The notes under the pieces were generated by a model. It made no database searches. It saw only the letters and a list, made by a program, of their open reading frames with translations, and was not told the DNA's origin. From assembly GCF_037095735.1 (NCBI RefSeq), contig NZ_JBAWKD010000001.1:1017393-1081392 (forward strand): a stretch of DNA of 64,000 bases, in the 5' to 3' direction. Below are positions 1 through 8,362 of the stretch, piece by piece (positions within the stretch are counted from its first letter, which is position 1; every line of letters starts with the position of its first letter). A program made the position numbers and the translations under genes. Origin of the DNA: Frigidibacter sp037095735 (GTDB lineage: Bacteria > Pseudomonadota > Alphaproteobacteria > Rhodobacterales > Rhodobacteraceae).

Positions 1-1
1 G

Positions 2-436
2 GCGCCGCTGCTGGCCGACGGCTCGGGCCGCATCGGGCTGGTCGCGGGCCAGCGGGTCGGCCGGCAGGACACCGCCTCGAAGCGCTATGCCTCGAAGGCG
101 GCGAATGCGCTGCGGGCCTGGATGCTGAACGACGACACCCGCGACACCGGCTGCGGGCTGAAGGCGTTCCGGCGCGAGGCCTTCTTGGCGCTGCCGTTCT
201 TCAACCACATGCACCGCTACCTGCCGGCGCTGTTCTACCGCGACGGCTGGGACGTGGCCCATGTCGATGTCAGCCACCGCGAGCGGCAGTCGGGCCGGTC
301 GAACTATTCCAACCTGCAGCGCGCGCTGGTGGGGGTCTATGACCTGATCGGCGTGGCCTGGCTGATCCGGCGCAAGAAGGTCGCGCGGGCGACCGAGGTG
401 AAGCTGCCGGGCGCCCGGTCGGATGCGGGGGCCTGA
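2..436 (+). CDS. GT2 family glycosyltransferase, C-terminal part (cut by window edge)
   Basis: The reading frame is open from base 2 to a TGA at 434-436, so 144 C-terminal residues are visible and the start lies upstream of the window. The DTGCGLKAFRREAF segment, the HMHRYLPALF segment and the following basic RERQSGRSNYS stretch match the back half of dolichol-phosphate-mannose-synthase-like GT2 enzymes, which transfer sugars from nucleotide donors to a lipid carrier on the cytoplasmic face. The nucleotide-binding N-terminal half is not in view. A LAB_N protein gene starts 3 bases after the stop and a GT39 enzyme follows, so the three probably form one operon for lipid-linked sugar synthesis and transfer. 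The exact sugar and acceptor cannot be told. Confidence 0.85.
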   Translation, partial: APLLADGSGRIGLVAGQRVGRQDTASKRYASKAANALRAWMLNDDTRDTGCGLKAFRREAFLALPFFNHMHRYLPALFYRDGWDVAHVDVSHRERQSGRSNYSNLQRALVGVYDLIGVAWLIRRKKVARATEVKLPGARSDAGA

Positions 437-439
437 GCC

Positions 440-745
440 GTGAAGGAGATGGTGTTCGAGGCGCTGAAGATCGACCACTGGGGCGAGTTCTGGTGGATCG
501 TCGTCGGCCTTCTGGGGCAGGCGATGTTCACGGGGCGGTTCCTCGTGCAGTGGCTCGCCTCGGAAAAGGCCCGCAAGTCGGTGGTGCCTGTCGCCTTCTG
601 GTGGTTCTCGATCGGCGGCGGGCTGATCCTGCTGCTTTACGCGCTGTATCGCCATGACCCGGTCTTCGTGATCGGACAGGCGACGGGCCTGTTCATCTAT
701 CTTCGCAATCTCTGGCTGATCCGGGCCGAGCGCCGTGCAGGCTGA
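440..745 (+). CDS. LAB_N domain membrane protein (lipid-A-disaccharide synthase N-terminal-like)
   Basis: This 101-residue protein starts at a GTG three bases after the upstream glycosyltransferase stop. It has three hydrophobic segments and the family pattern GQ...RF..QW..SE, then FWW.S..G, then DPVF..GQ..G..IY.RN. This is the stand-alone LAB_N (lipid A biosynthesis N-terminal) domain, a small membrane protein usually found next to GT2 and GT39 glycosyltransferases. Its biochemical role is not firmly established. Its placement suggests it helps handle the lipid-linked sugar. The stop overlaps the start of the next gene by 11 bases, which supports translational coupling. Confidence 0.85.
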   Translation: MKEMVFEALKIDHWGEFWWIVVGLLGQAMFTGRFLVQWLASEKARKSVVPVAFWWFSIGGGLILLLYALYRHDPVFVIGQATGLFIYLRNLWLIRAERRAG

Positions 746-2189
746 CCGCAGGGCTTGGGTCGGGCCTGCGATAGCCTTCCTGCTTGCCCTGACCGCGCTG
801 CGCCTGCTGACGCTGGCGCTGACGCCGATCGACCTGTTCGTGGACGAGGCGCAGTACTGGCTCTGGGGGCAGGATCTGGCCTTCGGCTATTATTCGAAGC
901 CGCCGCTGGTCGGCTGGGTGATCCGTGCCACCACGGCGCTGGGCGGCGAGGGCACCTTCTGGGTGCGGCTGGCGGCACCGCTGCTGCACGCGGGGACCGC
1001 GCTGATCCTGGGCGCCGTCACCGCGCGGCTGGCCGGGCCGCGGGCGGCGCTGTTTGCCGTTCTGGCCTATGCGACGCTGCCGATGGTGGCGCTGTCTTCG
1101 GTGCTGATCTCGACCGACACGGTGATGTTCCCCTTCCTCGGCCTCGCGCTCTGGGGCTGGCTGGCGGCGGCCGGCAGCGGGCGGGCGGGCCCGGCGCTGT
1201 GGGCCGGGGCGGCGCTGGGCCTGGCCTTCATGGCGAAATATGCCGCGATCTACGCGCTGGGCGGCTTCGTGGCGCTGCAGCTCATGGTGCCCTCGCAGCG
1301 GCTGGGCGGACGGCAGTTGCTGGCCTTCGGGCTGGCGGCGCTGGTGATGGTCGCGCCGAACCTGATCTGGAACGCGGGCCACGGCTTCTCGACCTTCGAG
1401 CACACGCTCGACAATGCCGACTGGGTGCGCGACCCCGCCGACCGCATCGCCCTGTCGCCCGCCCGCGCGCTGGGATTCCTGGCGGCGCAGTTCGGGGTCT
1501 TCGGGCCGGTGATGTTCGGGGCGCTCATGGCGCTGGTCGGATCGGTCGCGCTGCGGCGGACCGGCGCGCCGCAGGCCTGGCTTCTGCTGTTCTGCCTGCC
1601 CGCGATCCTCGTGGTGACGGTGCAGGCGCTGATTTCCGGCGCCTATGCGAACTGGGCGGCCTCGGCCTATCTGGCGGCGACGGTGGCGCTGGTGCCCTGG
1701 CTGCTGGCGCGGGCGCGGGTCTGGCTGGTGATCTCGCTGGGGATCAACCTCGCGCTGTCGGTGGCGCTGGCGGTGACCACGATCTTCGCGGGTCATTTCC
1801 CCGGCGCCTATGCCCGCTATCTCGGCCGGGCCGAGCTGTCGCGCGAGATCCTGCGCGTGGCCGGTGAGCAGCACCTGCAGACCGTGGTGGCGCAGGACCG
1901 GGCGATCCTCGCGGACCTGTTCTACACCGGCCGCGACAGCGGGCTGCTGCTGCGCGCCCGGCCCGAGGCCGGCCGTCCGTCGAGCCATTACGCGCTGACC
2001 TATCCGCTGGAGCCGGCGATCGAGGGCGATGTGCTCTATGCCGACCGCTCGGACGATCCGCCCGCCTGCGGCACCGCCCCGGTCGAGCTGACCGTGCTGC
2101 AGCCCCGGATCGGGGCCTGGGCGGGGCGCGACATCCATCTGTGGCGGCTGCCGGCCGCCTGTCTGGCGGCGGGGCCGGTGACGGGCTGA
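735..2189 (+). CDS. ArnT-like GT39 family glycosyltransferase
   Basis: This is a 484-residue polytopic membrane protein. Near the N terminus, after the first membrane segment, it carries the acidic DEAQYW motif followed by YYSKPPLVGW, which is typical of the GT39/ArnT/PMT superfamily that uses polyprenyl-phosphate sugars on the periplasmic side. About ten further hydrophobic segments follow, then a soluble C-terminal tail of about 100 residues. The chosen GTG start at 735 overlaps the LAB_N gene. Together with the upstream GT2 enzyme it probably modifies lipid A or another envelope glycan. The sugar is unknown. It ends 17 bases before the convergent fliI stop, so this is the left border of the flagellar cluster. 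Confidence 0.85.
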   Translation: MQADRRAWVGPAIAFLLALTALRLLTLALTPIDLFVDEAQYWLWGQDLAFGYYSKPPLVGWVIRATTALGGEGTFWVRLAAPLLHAGTALILGAVTARLAGPRAALFAVLAYATLPMVALSSVLISTDTVMFPFLGLALWGWLAAAGSGRAGPALWAGAALGLAFMAKYAAIYALGGFVALQLMVPSQRLGGRQLLAFGLAALVMVAPNLIWNAGHGFSTFEHTLDNADWVRDPADRIALSPARALGFLAAQFGVFGPVMFGALMALVGSVALRRTGAPQAWLLLFCLPAILVVTVQALISGAYANWAASAYLAATVALVPWLLARARVWLVISLGINLALSVALAVTTIFAGHFPGAYARYLGRAELSREILRVAGEQHLQTVVAQDRAILADLFYTGRDSGLLLRARPEAGRPSSHYALTYPLEPAIEGDVLYADRSDDPPACGTAPVELTVLQPRIGAWAGRDIHLWRLPAACLAAGPVTG

Positions 2190-2205
2190 GGCTTCAGGCC
2201 GGCAC

Positions 2206-3567
2206 TCAGGCAGGTGGTGCGGCGGGTGGCAGCTCGACCGGGACGCCGGCCGCGTGCAGAAGTCCGTAGAGCGCCGCGAAGGCCTCGGCCGAGCCGGTGG
2301 CCTCGCCCTTGCGCTGCGACAGGAACCGTTCCGCCGGTTCGGCGAAGGCCAGCGCCTGATCGGTTTCGGGGTCCGAGCCATGGCGGTAGGCGCCGATGCG
2401 GATCAGATCCTCCATGTCGGCATAGCGCGCCATCGCGCGGCGGGCGGCGTCCATGATCGCGTAGTCGATCTCGGAATGGCAGCCGGGCAGCATCCGCGAC
2501 AGCGAGCGCTGCAGGTTGACCGCCGGGTAGCGCCCGCGCTCGGCGATGCGGCGTTCCAGCACCACATGGCCGTCGGTGATGCCGCGCACCGCGTCCGAGA
2601 TCGGCTCGTTGTGGTCGTCGCCGTCGACCAGCACGGTGAAGAGCGCGGTGATGTCGCCCGCGCCGCGCGGGCCGGGGCCGGCGCGTTCCAGAAGGCGCGG
2701 CAGTTCGGCAAAGACCGTGGGCGGATAGCCCTTGGCGGTGGGCGGCTCGCCCGCCGACAGGCCGATCTCGCGCTGCGCCATGGCGAAGCGGGTGACGCTG
2801 TCGAGCATCAGCAGCACCTGCTTGCCGCGGTCGCGGAAATGCTCGGCCACGGCGGTGGCGGTCCAGGCCGCCTGCCGGCGCATCAGCGGGCTTTCGTCGC
2901 CGGTGGCGGCGATGACCACGGCGCGGGCCATGCCTTCGGGACCGAGGTCTTCCTCGATGAAGTCCTGCAATTCGCGGCCGCGTTCGCCGACGAGGCCGAT
3001 CACGATCACCTCGGCATCGGTCTGCCGCGCGAGCATCGCCATCAGCGTCGACTTGCCGACGCCCGAGCCCGCGAAGACCCCCATCCGCTGCCCGCGGCAG
3101 ATCGGCGCGAAGATGTCGAGCGCGCGGATCCCTGTTTCCAGCCGCGCGCCCACCCGGCGGCGCCCGAAGGCGGGCGGCGGGGCGGCGCGGACCGGGCGCG
3201 GTTCCGCCCCTTCGAAGAAGCGCGACTGGGGCCCGTAGGGGCGGCCGAGCGCGTCGAGCACATGACCGATCCAGCTGTCGTCGGGCGTGAGGACCGCGGG
3301 GCCGAGCACTTCGACCCCGTCGCCGATCGCGACGCCGTCCCAGTCGCCGAAGGGCAGGATCGAGAGGCGCGCGGCATCGATCGCGACCACCTCCCCTTCG
3401 ACGGGGCCCCGCCTGCCATGCACGCGCACCCGGTCGCCGAGGCCCGCCGCGCGGTCGAGCCCGGTGGCGGACAGCGCAAGGCCCCCGACCGCGCTGACGC
3501 GGCCTTCTATCCTTGATCGCTGGATCGAACGGACTTGCGAGTTGAGCCCGGAAAACGCCGTGTGCAT
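2206..3567 (-). CDS. fliI: Flagellum-specific ATPase FliI
   Basis: This 453-residue protein resembles the F1-ATPase beta subunit. The Walker A motif GSGVGKST is at about residues 167-174, the Walker B-type LLMLDSVTRFA lies further on, and a GERGRE segment sits between them. FliI hydrolyses ATP at the base of the flagellar type III export gate and works with FliH, which is encoded at 14761. The length is normal for the family. The gene is divergent from flgB, with only 65 bases between the two start codons. The ATG at 3567 has a weak upstream ribosome site. It was chosen because the N-terminal sequence from there fits the family. Confidence 0.95.
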   Translation of the reverse strand: MHTAFSGLNSQVRSIQRSRIEGRVSAVGGLALSATGLDRAAGLGDRVRVHGRRGPVEGEVVAIDAARLSILPFGDWDGVAIGDGVEVLGPAVLTPDDSWIGHVLDALGRPYGPQSRFFEGAEPRPVRAAPPPAFGRRRVGARLETGIRALDIFAPICRGQRMGVFAGSGVGKSTLMAMLARQTDAEVIVIGLVGERGRELQDFIEEDLGPEGMARAVVIAATGDESPLMRRQAAWTATAVAEHFRDRGKQVLLMLDSVTRFAMAQREIGLSAGEPPTAKGYPPTVFAELPRLLERAGPGPRGAGDITALFTVLVDGDDHNEPISDAVRGITDGHVVLERRIAERGRYPAVNLQRSLSRMLPGCHSEIDYAIMDAARRAMARYADMEDLIRIGAYRHGSDPETDQALAFAEPAERFLSQRKGEATGSAEAFAALYGLLHAAGVPVELPPAAPPA

Positions 3568-3632
3568 GAATTAAAGCTACCAATCCTTGGTGCCCATGGT
3601 ATGTATTGCAAGGATAGGAGCGGCGGAACAAG
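3568..3632. promoter_or_regulatory. Divergent fliI/flgB promoter region with inverted repeat
   Basis: These 65 bases separate divergent starts. They contain the arms ATCCTTG (3583-3589) and CAAGGAT (3609-3615), with CCATGG between them, and an AT-rich CATGAATTAAA next to the fliI start. The single TTAA followed seven bases later by AATC is only half of a CtrA site. The repeat is visible in the sequence, but a regulatory role is inference. Confidence 0.4.
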
Positions 3633-4031
3633 ATGAAACTGGATGAGATGTCGTTTTTCCGGCTCGCGTCCCAGCGGCTGGACTGGCTTGGCGGACGCCA
3701 GCGCGTCTTGGCCGAGAACATCGCCAATGCCGATACCCCCGACTACCGCGCCAAGGACGTGCAGAGCTTCGAGAGCTATGTCTCGGACGCCAGTGCCGAC
3801 CGCGCGCGCCTGACCGAGCAGGGCTATGACCCGTCGAGCGCGCTGCTGCCGCGCCGCGAGGTCGAGCAGACCCGCGGCGACGGCGAGTGGGGCGAGAGCT
3901 TCGACGACAACAACGTCACGCTGGAACAGCAGTCGCTGCAGGCGATGGAGACGGCGGGCCAGTACCGGCTGGCCGCCCGGCTCTACAAGAAGGGCTACGA
4001 GCTCTTGAACCTTGCCGTGTCCGGCAACTGA
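3633..4031 (+). CDS. flgB: Flagellar proximal rod protein FlgB
   Basis: This 132-residue protein has the rod-family N-terminal pattern ending in AENIANADTPDYRAKD, and its C terminus carries a hydrophobic heptad segment (YRLAARLYKKGYELLNLAVS). FlgB forms the cell-proximal rod on the MS ring with FlgC, FliE and FlgF. It is the first gene of the forward run flgB-flgC-fliE-fliQ-transglycosylase-flhA-fliR-flhB, in which gaps are short or overlapping, so it probably leads an operon transcribed from the 65-base divergent region upstream. Confidence 0.95.
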   Translation: MKLDEMSFFRLASQRLDWLGGRQRVLAENIANADTPDYRAKDVQSFESYVSDASADRARLTEQGYDPSSALLPRREVEQTRGDGEWGESFDDNNVTLEQQSLQAMETAGQYRLAARLYKKGYELLNLAVSGN

Positions 4032-4048
4032 TCGCAGGAGGCGCGTTC

Positions 4049-4459
4049 ATGGATCCCCTCAGCTCCATCTCGAAGATCGCCTCGAGCGGCATCCGCGCCC
4101 AGAGCGAGCGGCTGCGCGTGGTGGCCGAGAACGTCGCCAACGCGGATTCGACCGGGGACGCGCCGGGCGTCGATCCCTACCGGCGCAAGACGATCAGCTT
4201 CGAGGAGATGGTCGACGGCGATACCGGCGACAGCCGGGTCGAGATTTCGGACATCGGCCGCGACCGCAGCGACTTCACGCTGCGCTATGACCCGAACCAC
4301 CCGGCGGCGAACGAAGAGGGCTATGTGAAGATGCCCAACGTGAACCCGCTGATGGAGATGGGCGACATGCGCGAGGCCTCGCGCAGCTACGAGGCCAATC
4401 TGAACATGCTGGAGACCGCGCGCGAGATGCGGGCCCAGATCATCGACCTGCTGAGCTGA
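4049..4459 (+). CDS. flgC: Flagellar proximal rod protein FlgC
   Basis: The ATG at 4049 follows an AGGAGG-like site (GCAGGAGGCGCGTTC) and gives a 136-residue protein. It has the rod-family N terminus (SGIRAQSERLRVVAENVANADS), a conserved PYRRK segment, and the C-terminal SYEANLNMLETAREM amphipathic helix shared by rod and hook proteins. A longer frame open to 3887 overlaps flgB and is not used. FlgC is exported by the type III apparatus and assembles in the rod. Confidence 0.95.
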   Translation: MDPLSSISKIASSGIRAQSERLRVVAENVANADSTGDAPGVDPYRRKTISFEEMVDGDTGDSRVEISDIGRDRSDFTLRYDPNHPAANEEGYVKMPNVNPLMEMGDMREASRSYEANLNMLETAREMRAQIIDLLS

Positions 4460-4466
4460 GGGACCC

Positions 4467-4805
4467 ATGGCCGACATCTCTTCGACCACGATCCTCGCCT
4501 CGTCGGCGGCCCGCGCCTACAAGTCCAGCCAGACGCTGGGCGCGCAGGGGGCGACCACCGCCGCGCAGCCGCAGGCCGCGACCGCGCCGCAAAGCTTCGC
4601 CGACATGGTGCGCCAGACCGCCGAGCAGGCGGTGCGCACCGTGCAGGAAGGCGACGCGGCGGCGCAGGCGGGCCTGACCGGCACGATGCCGACGCAGCAG
4701 GTGATCGAGGCGACGATGGCGCTGGAATCGACCGTGCGCACCACGGTCGCGATGCGCGACAAGCTGGTCGAGGCCTATCGCGACGTTCTGAACATGCAGA
4801 TGTGA
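4467..4805 (+). CDS. fliE: Flagellar hook-basal body protein FliE
   Basis: This 112-residue protein begins 7 bases after flgC. It has an Ala/Gln-rich N terminus. The C-terminal half contains the FliE signature of a long helix with ALESTVRTTVAMRDKLVEAYRDVLNMQM, which connects the MS ring to the rod. Length and position between flgC and fliQ are typical of alphaproteobacterial flagellar clusters. Confidence 0.93.
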   Translation: MADISSTTILASSAARAYKSSQTLGAQGATTAAQPQAATAPQSFADMVRQTAEQAVRTVQEGDAAAQAGLTGTMPTQQVIEATMALESTVRTTVAMRDKLVEAYRDVLNMQM

Positions 4806-4815
4806 CGGGCCGGGG

Positions 4816-5085
4816 ATGAACGAGGCCGATGTCTTCCAGATGCTGCGCGACACGATGCTGGCGGTGCTCATCGCTTCCGGCCCCGTGCTTGCGCTGGCGC
4901 TTCTGGTCGGCCTTGTCATCGCGTTCTTCCAGGCGCTGACCCAGATCCAGGAGATGACGCTGACCTTCGTGCCGAAGATCGTCGCGATCTTCCTGGGCAC
5001 CATCGCCTCGCTGCCCTTCATCTACGCGACGCTGACCGGGCTGTCGGACAAGGTCTTCGACCTGATCGGGAGGGGCGGGCCATGA
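4816..5085 (+). CDS. fliQ: Flagellar export gate protein FliQ
   Basis: This 89-residue protein has two long hydrophobic segments and the family pattern LALLVGLVIAFFQALTQIQE followed by PKIVA. FliQ is a small subunit of the FliPQR export gate in the inner membrane. The stop codon overlaps the ATG of the transglycosylase gene by four bases (ATGA). fliP and fliR are encoded elsewhere in this cluster (15805 and 8363). Confidence 0.95.
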   Translation: MNEADVFQMLRDTMLAVLIASGPVLALALLVGLVIAFFQALTQIQEMTLTFVPKIVAIFLGTIASLPFIYATLTGLSDKVFDLIGRGGP

Positions 5086-6224
5086 GCGGCGCGCGCGCGC
5101 TCCTGGTCGCGGCGGCCCTCGCCGCCCCGCTGCCCGCCGCGGCCCAGGGATGGGGTGGCGGGCTCTTCGCGTTTCCGGCAGAGGCCGCGCAGGTGCCCGG
5201 CGCGGTGCCCGATCTGCCCGCCACGGCCCTGCCCGCGACCGATGCCCCCGCCTCGGCCTTCGGCGCGGCAGGGCGCGCGCCAGAGCCCGGCAACGGCGTG
5301 TCCGGCACCCCGGATTTCGACTTCGAGACCGAGGTCGCGGGCGAGGACGGCGTCTGCCTGCGCGAGATCTTCAAGGCGCAGGCGCGCTATGGCATCCCGA
5401 ACAACCTGCTGCTGGCGCTCGGCCTGCAGGAGGCGGGCTTCGCGCGCCGCTCTGGCCTGACCGTCTGGCCCTGGAGCGTCAATGCCGCCGGCGAGGGCCG
5501 GGTGTTCCGCAGCCGCGAGGCAGCGCTGAGCTGGGTGCGCGCCCGGCAGGCGGCCGGCGTCACCTCGATCGACATCGGCTGCATGCAGATCAACCAGAAA
5601 TGGCACCCCGAGGCGTTCAGCACGCTCGAGGAAGGGTTCGACCCCGGCCGCAATATCGATTACGCCGCGCGCTTCCTGCTGTCGCTCCACGAGCGGACCG
5701 GCGACTGGATGCAGGCGGCAGGTTCCTATCATTCGTTTAACCCCGGGCCGCGCTCTGTTTACCTCGCCTCGCTCAACAAGAACCTGAGTGTCGCGAACGC
5801 CCGGATCGAGCAGTTCTATGCAAAGGCCGAGGGCGCGGGCCTTACGCAGATGATGCTGGCTTCGGCCGCGAATGGCAGTGCCGACTGGGACGCGCCGATC
5901 GCCGGCGCGGGTGGGCGTGGCGCGCCGATCGCGCGCGGGCCGATCGGCAGCTATCGCCCCAATCCCGACGCGCCGCCGATCGCGGTGTTCAAGCCGCTGC
6001 CCGATCGGCCGGGCCGGGCACCGGTGGTGGTCGCCGAGAGCGAAGAGCCCTTCGTGCCGCCCTCGGGCCCGTTCTGGTCGGCCGGGCTGAGCGCCGCGGA
6101 CGCCGCGCAGGTGGCCGAGGCCGCGGGGGCGGACGGCACCGCGGTCACCGCCTCGCTTCGCCGGTCGATCTATTCCTCGCAGGATCTCGAGCCGATCCTG
6201 CCGAACTTCACGCCGGTGTTCTGA
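5082..6224 (+). CDS. Exported SLT-domain lytic transglycosylase, probably flagellar
   Basis: This 380-residue protein starts with a signal peptide (ARALLVAAALAAPLPAAAQG). After a Pro/Ala-rich linker it has an SLT domain at roughly residues 90-230, with LLALGLQEAGF (catalytic Glu), GCMQIN and AGSYHSFNP motifs, and a low-complexity tail of about 150 residues. It should cut peptidoglycan glycan strands in the periplasm. It overlaps fliQ and precedes flhA. The FlgJ of this cluster (21118-21402) lacks a muramidase domain, so this enzyme is the obvious candidate to open the wall for the rod, as SltF does in Rhodobacter sphaeroides. Identity with SltF itself is not claimed. Confidence 0.85.
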   Translation: MSGARALLVAAALAAPLPAAAQGWGGGLFAFPAEAAQVPGAVPDLPATALPATDAPASAFGAAGRAPEPGNGVSGTPDFDFETEVAGEDGVCLREIFKAQARYGIPNNLLLALGLQEAGFARRSGLTVWPWSVNAAGEGRVFRSREAALSWVRARQAAGVTSIDIGCMQINQKWHPEAFSTLEEGFDPGRNIDYAARFLLSLHERTGDWMQAAGSYHSFNPGPRSVYLASLNKNLSVANARIEQFYAKAEGAGLTQMMLASAANGSADWDAPIAGAGGRGAPIARGPIGSYRPNPDAPPIAVFKPLPDRPGRAPVVVAESEEPFVPPSGPFWSAGLSAADAAQVAEAAGADGTAVTASLRRSIYSSQDLEPILPNFTPVF

Positions 6225-6237
6225 TGGGGCGGTTCTG

Positions 6238-8361
6238 ATGGCAGCCGCACCGAAGCGCCTTTCCTCGGGTCGCCCGACCGCCGCGGCAGCCGGGCTTGGG
6301 CAGCTGCAGCGCGGGCTGAGCCTTGGCTTCGCGAACCGCGACGTGGCCTTCGCCGCCGGTCTCTGCCTCATCCTCGGCATGCTGTTCGTGCCGCTGCCGA
6401 CGGCGCTTCTGGACTTCGGGCTGGCGATTTCGCTGGCGCTGTCGGTGCTGGTGCTGATGGTGGCGCTGTGGATCCCGCGGCCGCTGGACTTCAACAGCTT
6501 CCCGACCCTTCTGCTGGTCGTGACCATGCTGCGGCTGGCGCTGAACGTGTCGTCGACCCGGCTGATCCTGAGCGAGGGCCATACCGGCACCGATGCCGCG
6601 GGCCATGTCATTCAGGGCTTCTCGCGCTTCGTCGTGGGCGGCGACTTCCTGATCGGGGTGGTGATCTTCGCGATCCTCGTCGTGATCAACTTCATCGTCA
6701 TCACCAAGGGCTCGACCCGGATCGCCGAGGTTTCGGCGCGCTTCAGCCTGGACGCGATGCCGGGCAAGCAGATGGCGATCGACGCCGATCTGGGCGCGGG
6801 GCTGATCGACGACGAAGAGGCCAAGAAGCGCCGGCGCGAACTGTCGGACGAAAGCGCCTTCTTCGGCTCGATGGACGGTGCGTCGAAATTCGTGCGCGGC
6901 GACGCGGTGGCGGGGATCATCATCACGCTGATCAACGTGGTGGGCGGGATCCTGATCGGGCTGTTCCAGCACGGCCTGTCGCTGAGCCAGGCCGCGAACA
7001 ACTACACGGTGCTGACCATCGGCGACGGTCTGGTGACGCAGGTGCCGGCGCTGATCGTGTCGCTGGCCGCGGGCATGATCGTGACCAAGGGCGGCACCGA
7101 GGGCGCCACCAACGAGGCGCTGCTGGCGCAGCTGAGCCATTTCCCCAAGGCGCTCTACATGGCGGCGGCGCTGCTGCTGGGCATCGGCCTGCTGCCGGGG
7201 TTCCCGTTCCTCGTCTTCCTGCTGCTGGCGGCGCTGATGGCGGGGCTGGGGCGCATGGTCGAGGGGCAGGCCGCCGCGCGCGAGAAGGCCGAGGCCGCCG
7301 AGACCGCCGCCAAGGAGAAGCCCGCGCCCGAGACGCCGAAGGATCTGATGCGGGTCGACGACATCCGGCTGGATCTGGGCGCGACGCTGGTGCCGCTGAT
7401 CGCCAGCAAGGAGGCGGCGCTGCCCGGCAAGGTGCAGAGCCTGCGCAATCTCTTCGTGCGCGAATACGGCTTCATGATGCCCTCTGTCCGCATCAAGGAC
7501 GATGCGAGCCTGCCGGTGACCACCTATGCGATCCTCGTCCACGGGGTCGAGGTCGGCCGCGGCGAGATCCGCCCGCATTCGCTGCTGGTCATCGACCCGC
7601 AGGGCACGATCACCGATCTGCCCGGCGAGAAGACACGCGAGCCGACCTTCGGGCTGGCCGCGATCTGGGTCGACCGCCAGCATGCGCAGGAGGCCGAGCA
7701 GCGCGGCTATACCGTCGTCGACCCGGAAAGCGTCATCACCACCCATCTGACCGAGGTGGTGAAGGATCACCTGCCGGACCTGCTGACCTATGGCGCGGTG
7801 CAGGAGCTTGTGAAGGGGCTCGATGCCGATTACCGCAAGCTCGTCGGCGACATCCAGAACCCCTCGCCGCCGATCCTGCTGCAGCACGTGCTGCAGAACC
7901 TGCTGGCCGAGAAGGTCTCGATCCGGAACCTGCCGCTGATCGTCGAGGCGGTGGCCGAGGCCGCGGCCAGTTCGAAGAACGTCACCACCATCACCGAGCA
8001 TGTGCGCCGCCGCCTGTCGAACCAGATCTGCCGGGCGCTGGCCGACAAGGCGGGCTATGTGCCGGTGATCGTGCTGAGCTCGTCCTGGGAAAGCGAGTTC
8101 ACCGCCGCGGTGAAGGGCACCGGCGACGACCGCACCTTCCTGATGTCGCCGCAGCGGGTGCAGGAATTCATCCTCGCCGCGCGGCAGGAGATCCAGAAGT
8201 TCGCCCAGAAGGACGAATGGCCCGCGCTTATGGTCAGCCCCGAGACGCGCAACTTCGTGCGCTCGATGCTGGAGCGGGTCTCGCCGATGACGCAGGTGAT
8301 CTCGCATTCCGAGGTGCACCGGAAGGCCTCGCTGCGCACCGTCGCCACGATCGGGCCGTAA
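6238..8361 (+). CDS. flhA: Flagellar export apparatus protein FlhA
   Basis: This 707-residue protein has about eight membrane segments in the first half. Between them lies the conserved cytoplasmic loop with STRIAEVSARFSLDAMPGKQM and ADLGAGLIDDEEAKKRR. The cytoplasmic C-terminal domain of about 370 residues contains the YVPVIVLSSSWE region. FlhA forms the nonameric ring of the type III export gate that docks chaperone-substrate complexes. Length and order before fliR and flhB are standard. The fliR start lies one base after the stop. Confidence 0.96.
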   Translation: MAAAPKRLSSGRPTAAAAGLGQLQRGLSLGFANRDVAFAAGLCLILGMLFVPLPTALLDFGLAISLALSVLVLMVALWIPRPLDFNSFPTLLLVVTMLRLALNVSSTRLILSEGHTGTDAAGHVIQGFSRFVVGGDFLIGVVIFAILVVINFIVITKGSTRIAEVSARFSLDAMPGKQMAIDADLGAGLIDDEEAKKRRRELSDESAFFGSMDGASKFVRGDAVAGIIITLINVVGGILIGLFQHGLSLSQAANNYTVLTIGDGLVTQVPALIVSLAAGMIVTKGGTEGATNEALLAQLSHFPKALYMAAALLLGIGLLPGFPFLVFLLLAALMAGLGRMVEGQAAAREKAEAAETAAKEKPAPETPKDLMRVDDIRLDLGATLVPLIASKEAALPGKVQSLRNLFVREYGFMMPSVRIKDDASLPVTTYAILVHGVEVGRGEIRPHSLLVIDPQGTITDLPGEKTREPTFGLAAIWVDRQHAQEAEQRGYTVVDPESVITTHLTEVVKDHLPDLLTYGAVQELVKGLDADYRKLVGDIQNPSPPILLQHVLQNLLAEKVSIRNLPLIVEAVAEAAASSKNVTTITEHVRRRLSNQICRALADKAGYVPVIVLSSSWESEFTAAVKGTGDDRTFLMSPQRVQEFILAARQEIQKFAQKDEWPALMVSPETRNFVRSMLERVSPMTQVISHSEVHRKASLRTVATIGP

Positions 8362-8362
8362 G

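Noticed and set aside
693..2381. Long minus-strand open frame opposite the GT39 gene
   Set aside because: It is very Arg/Gln/Pro-rich and covers a clear membrane protein on the other strand. It is a high-GC shadow frame with no ribosome site or family resemblance.
2254..3516. Plus-strand 420-residue frame opposite fliI
   Set aside because: The composition is that of an antisense shadow (Ala, Arg, Gly, His rich) and fliI itself is unambiguous.
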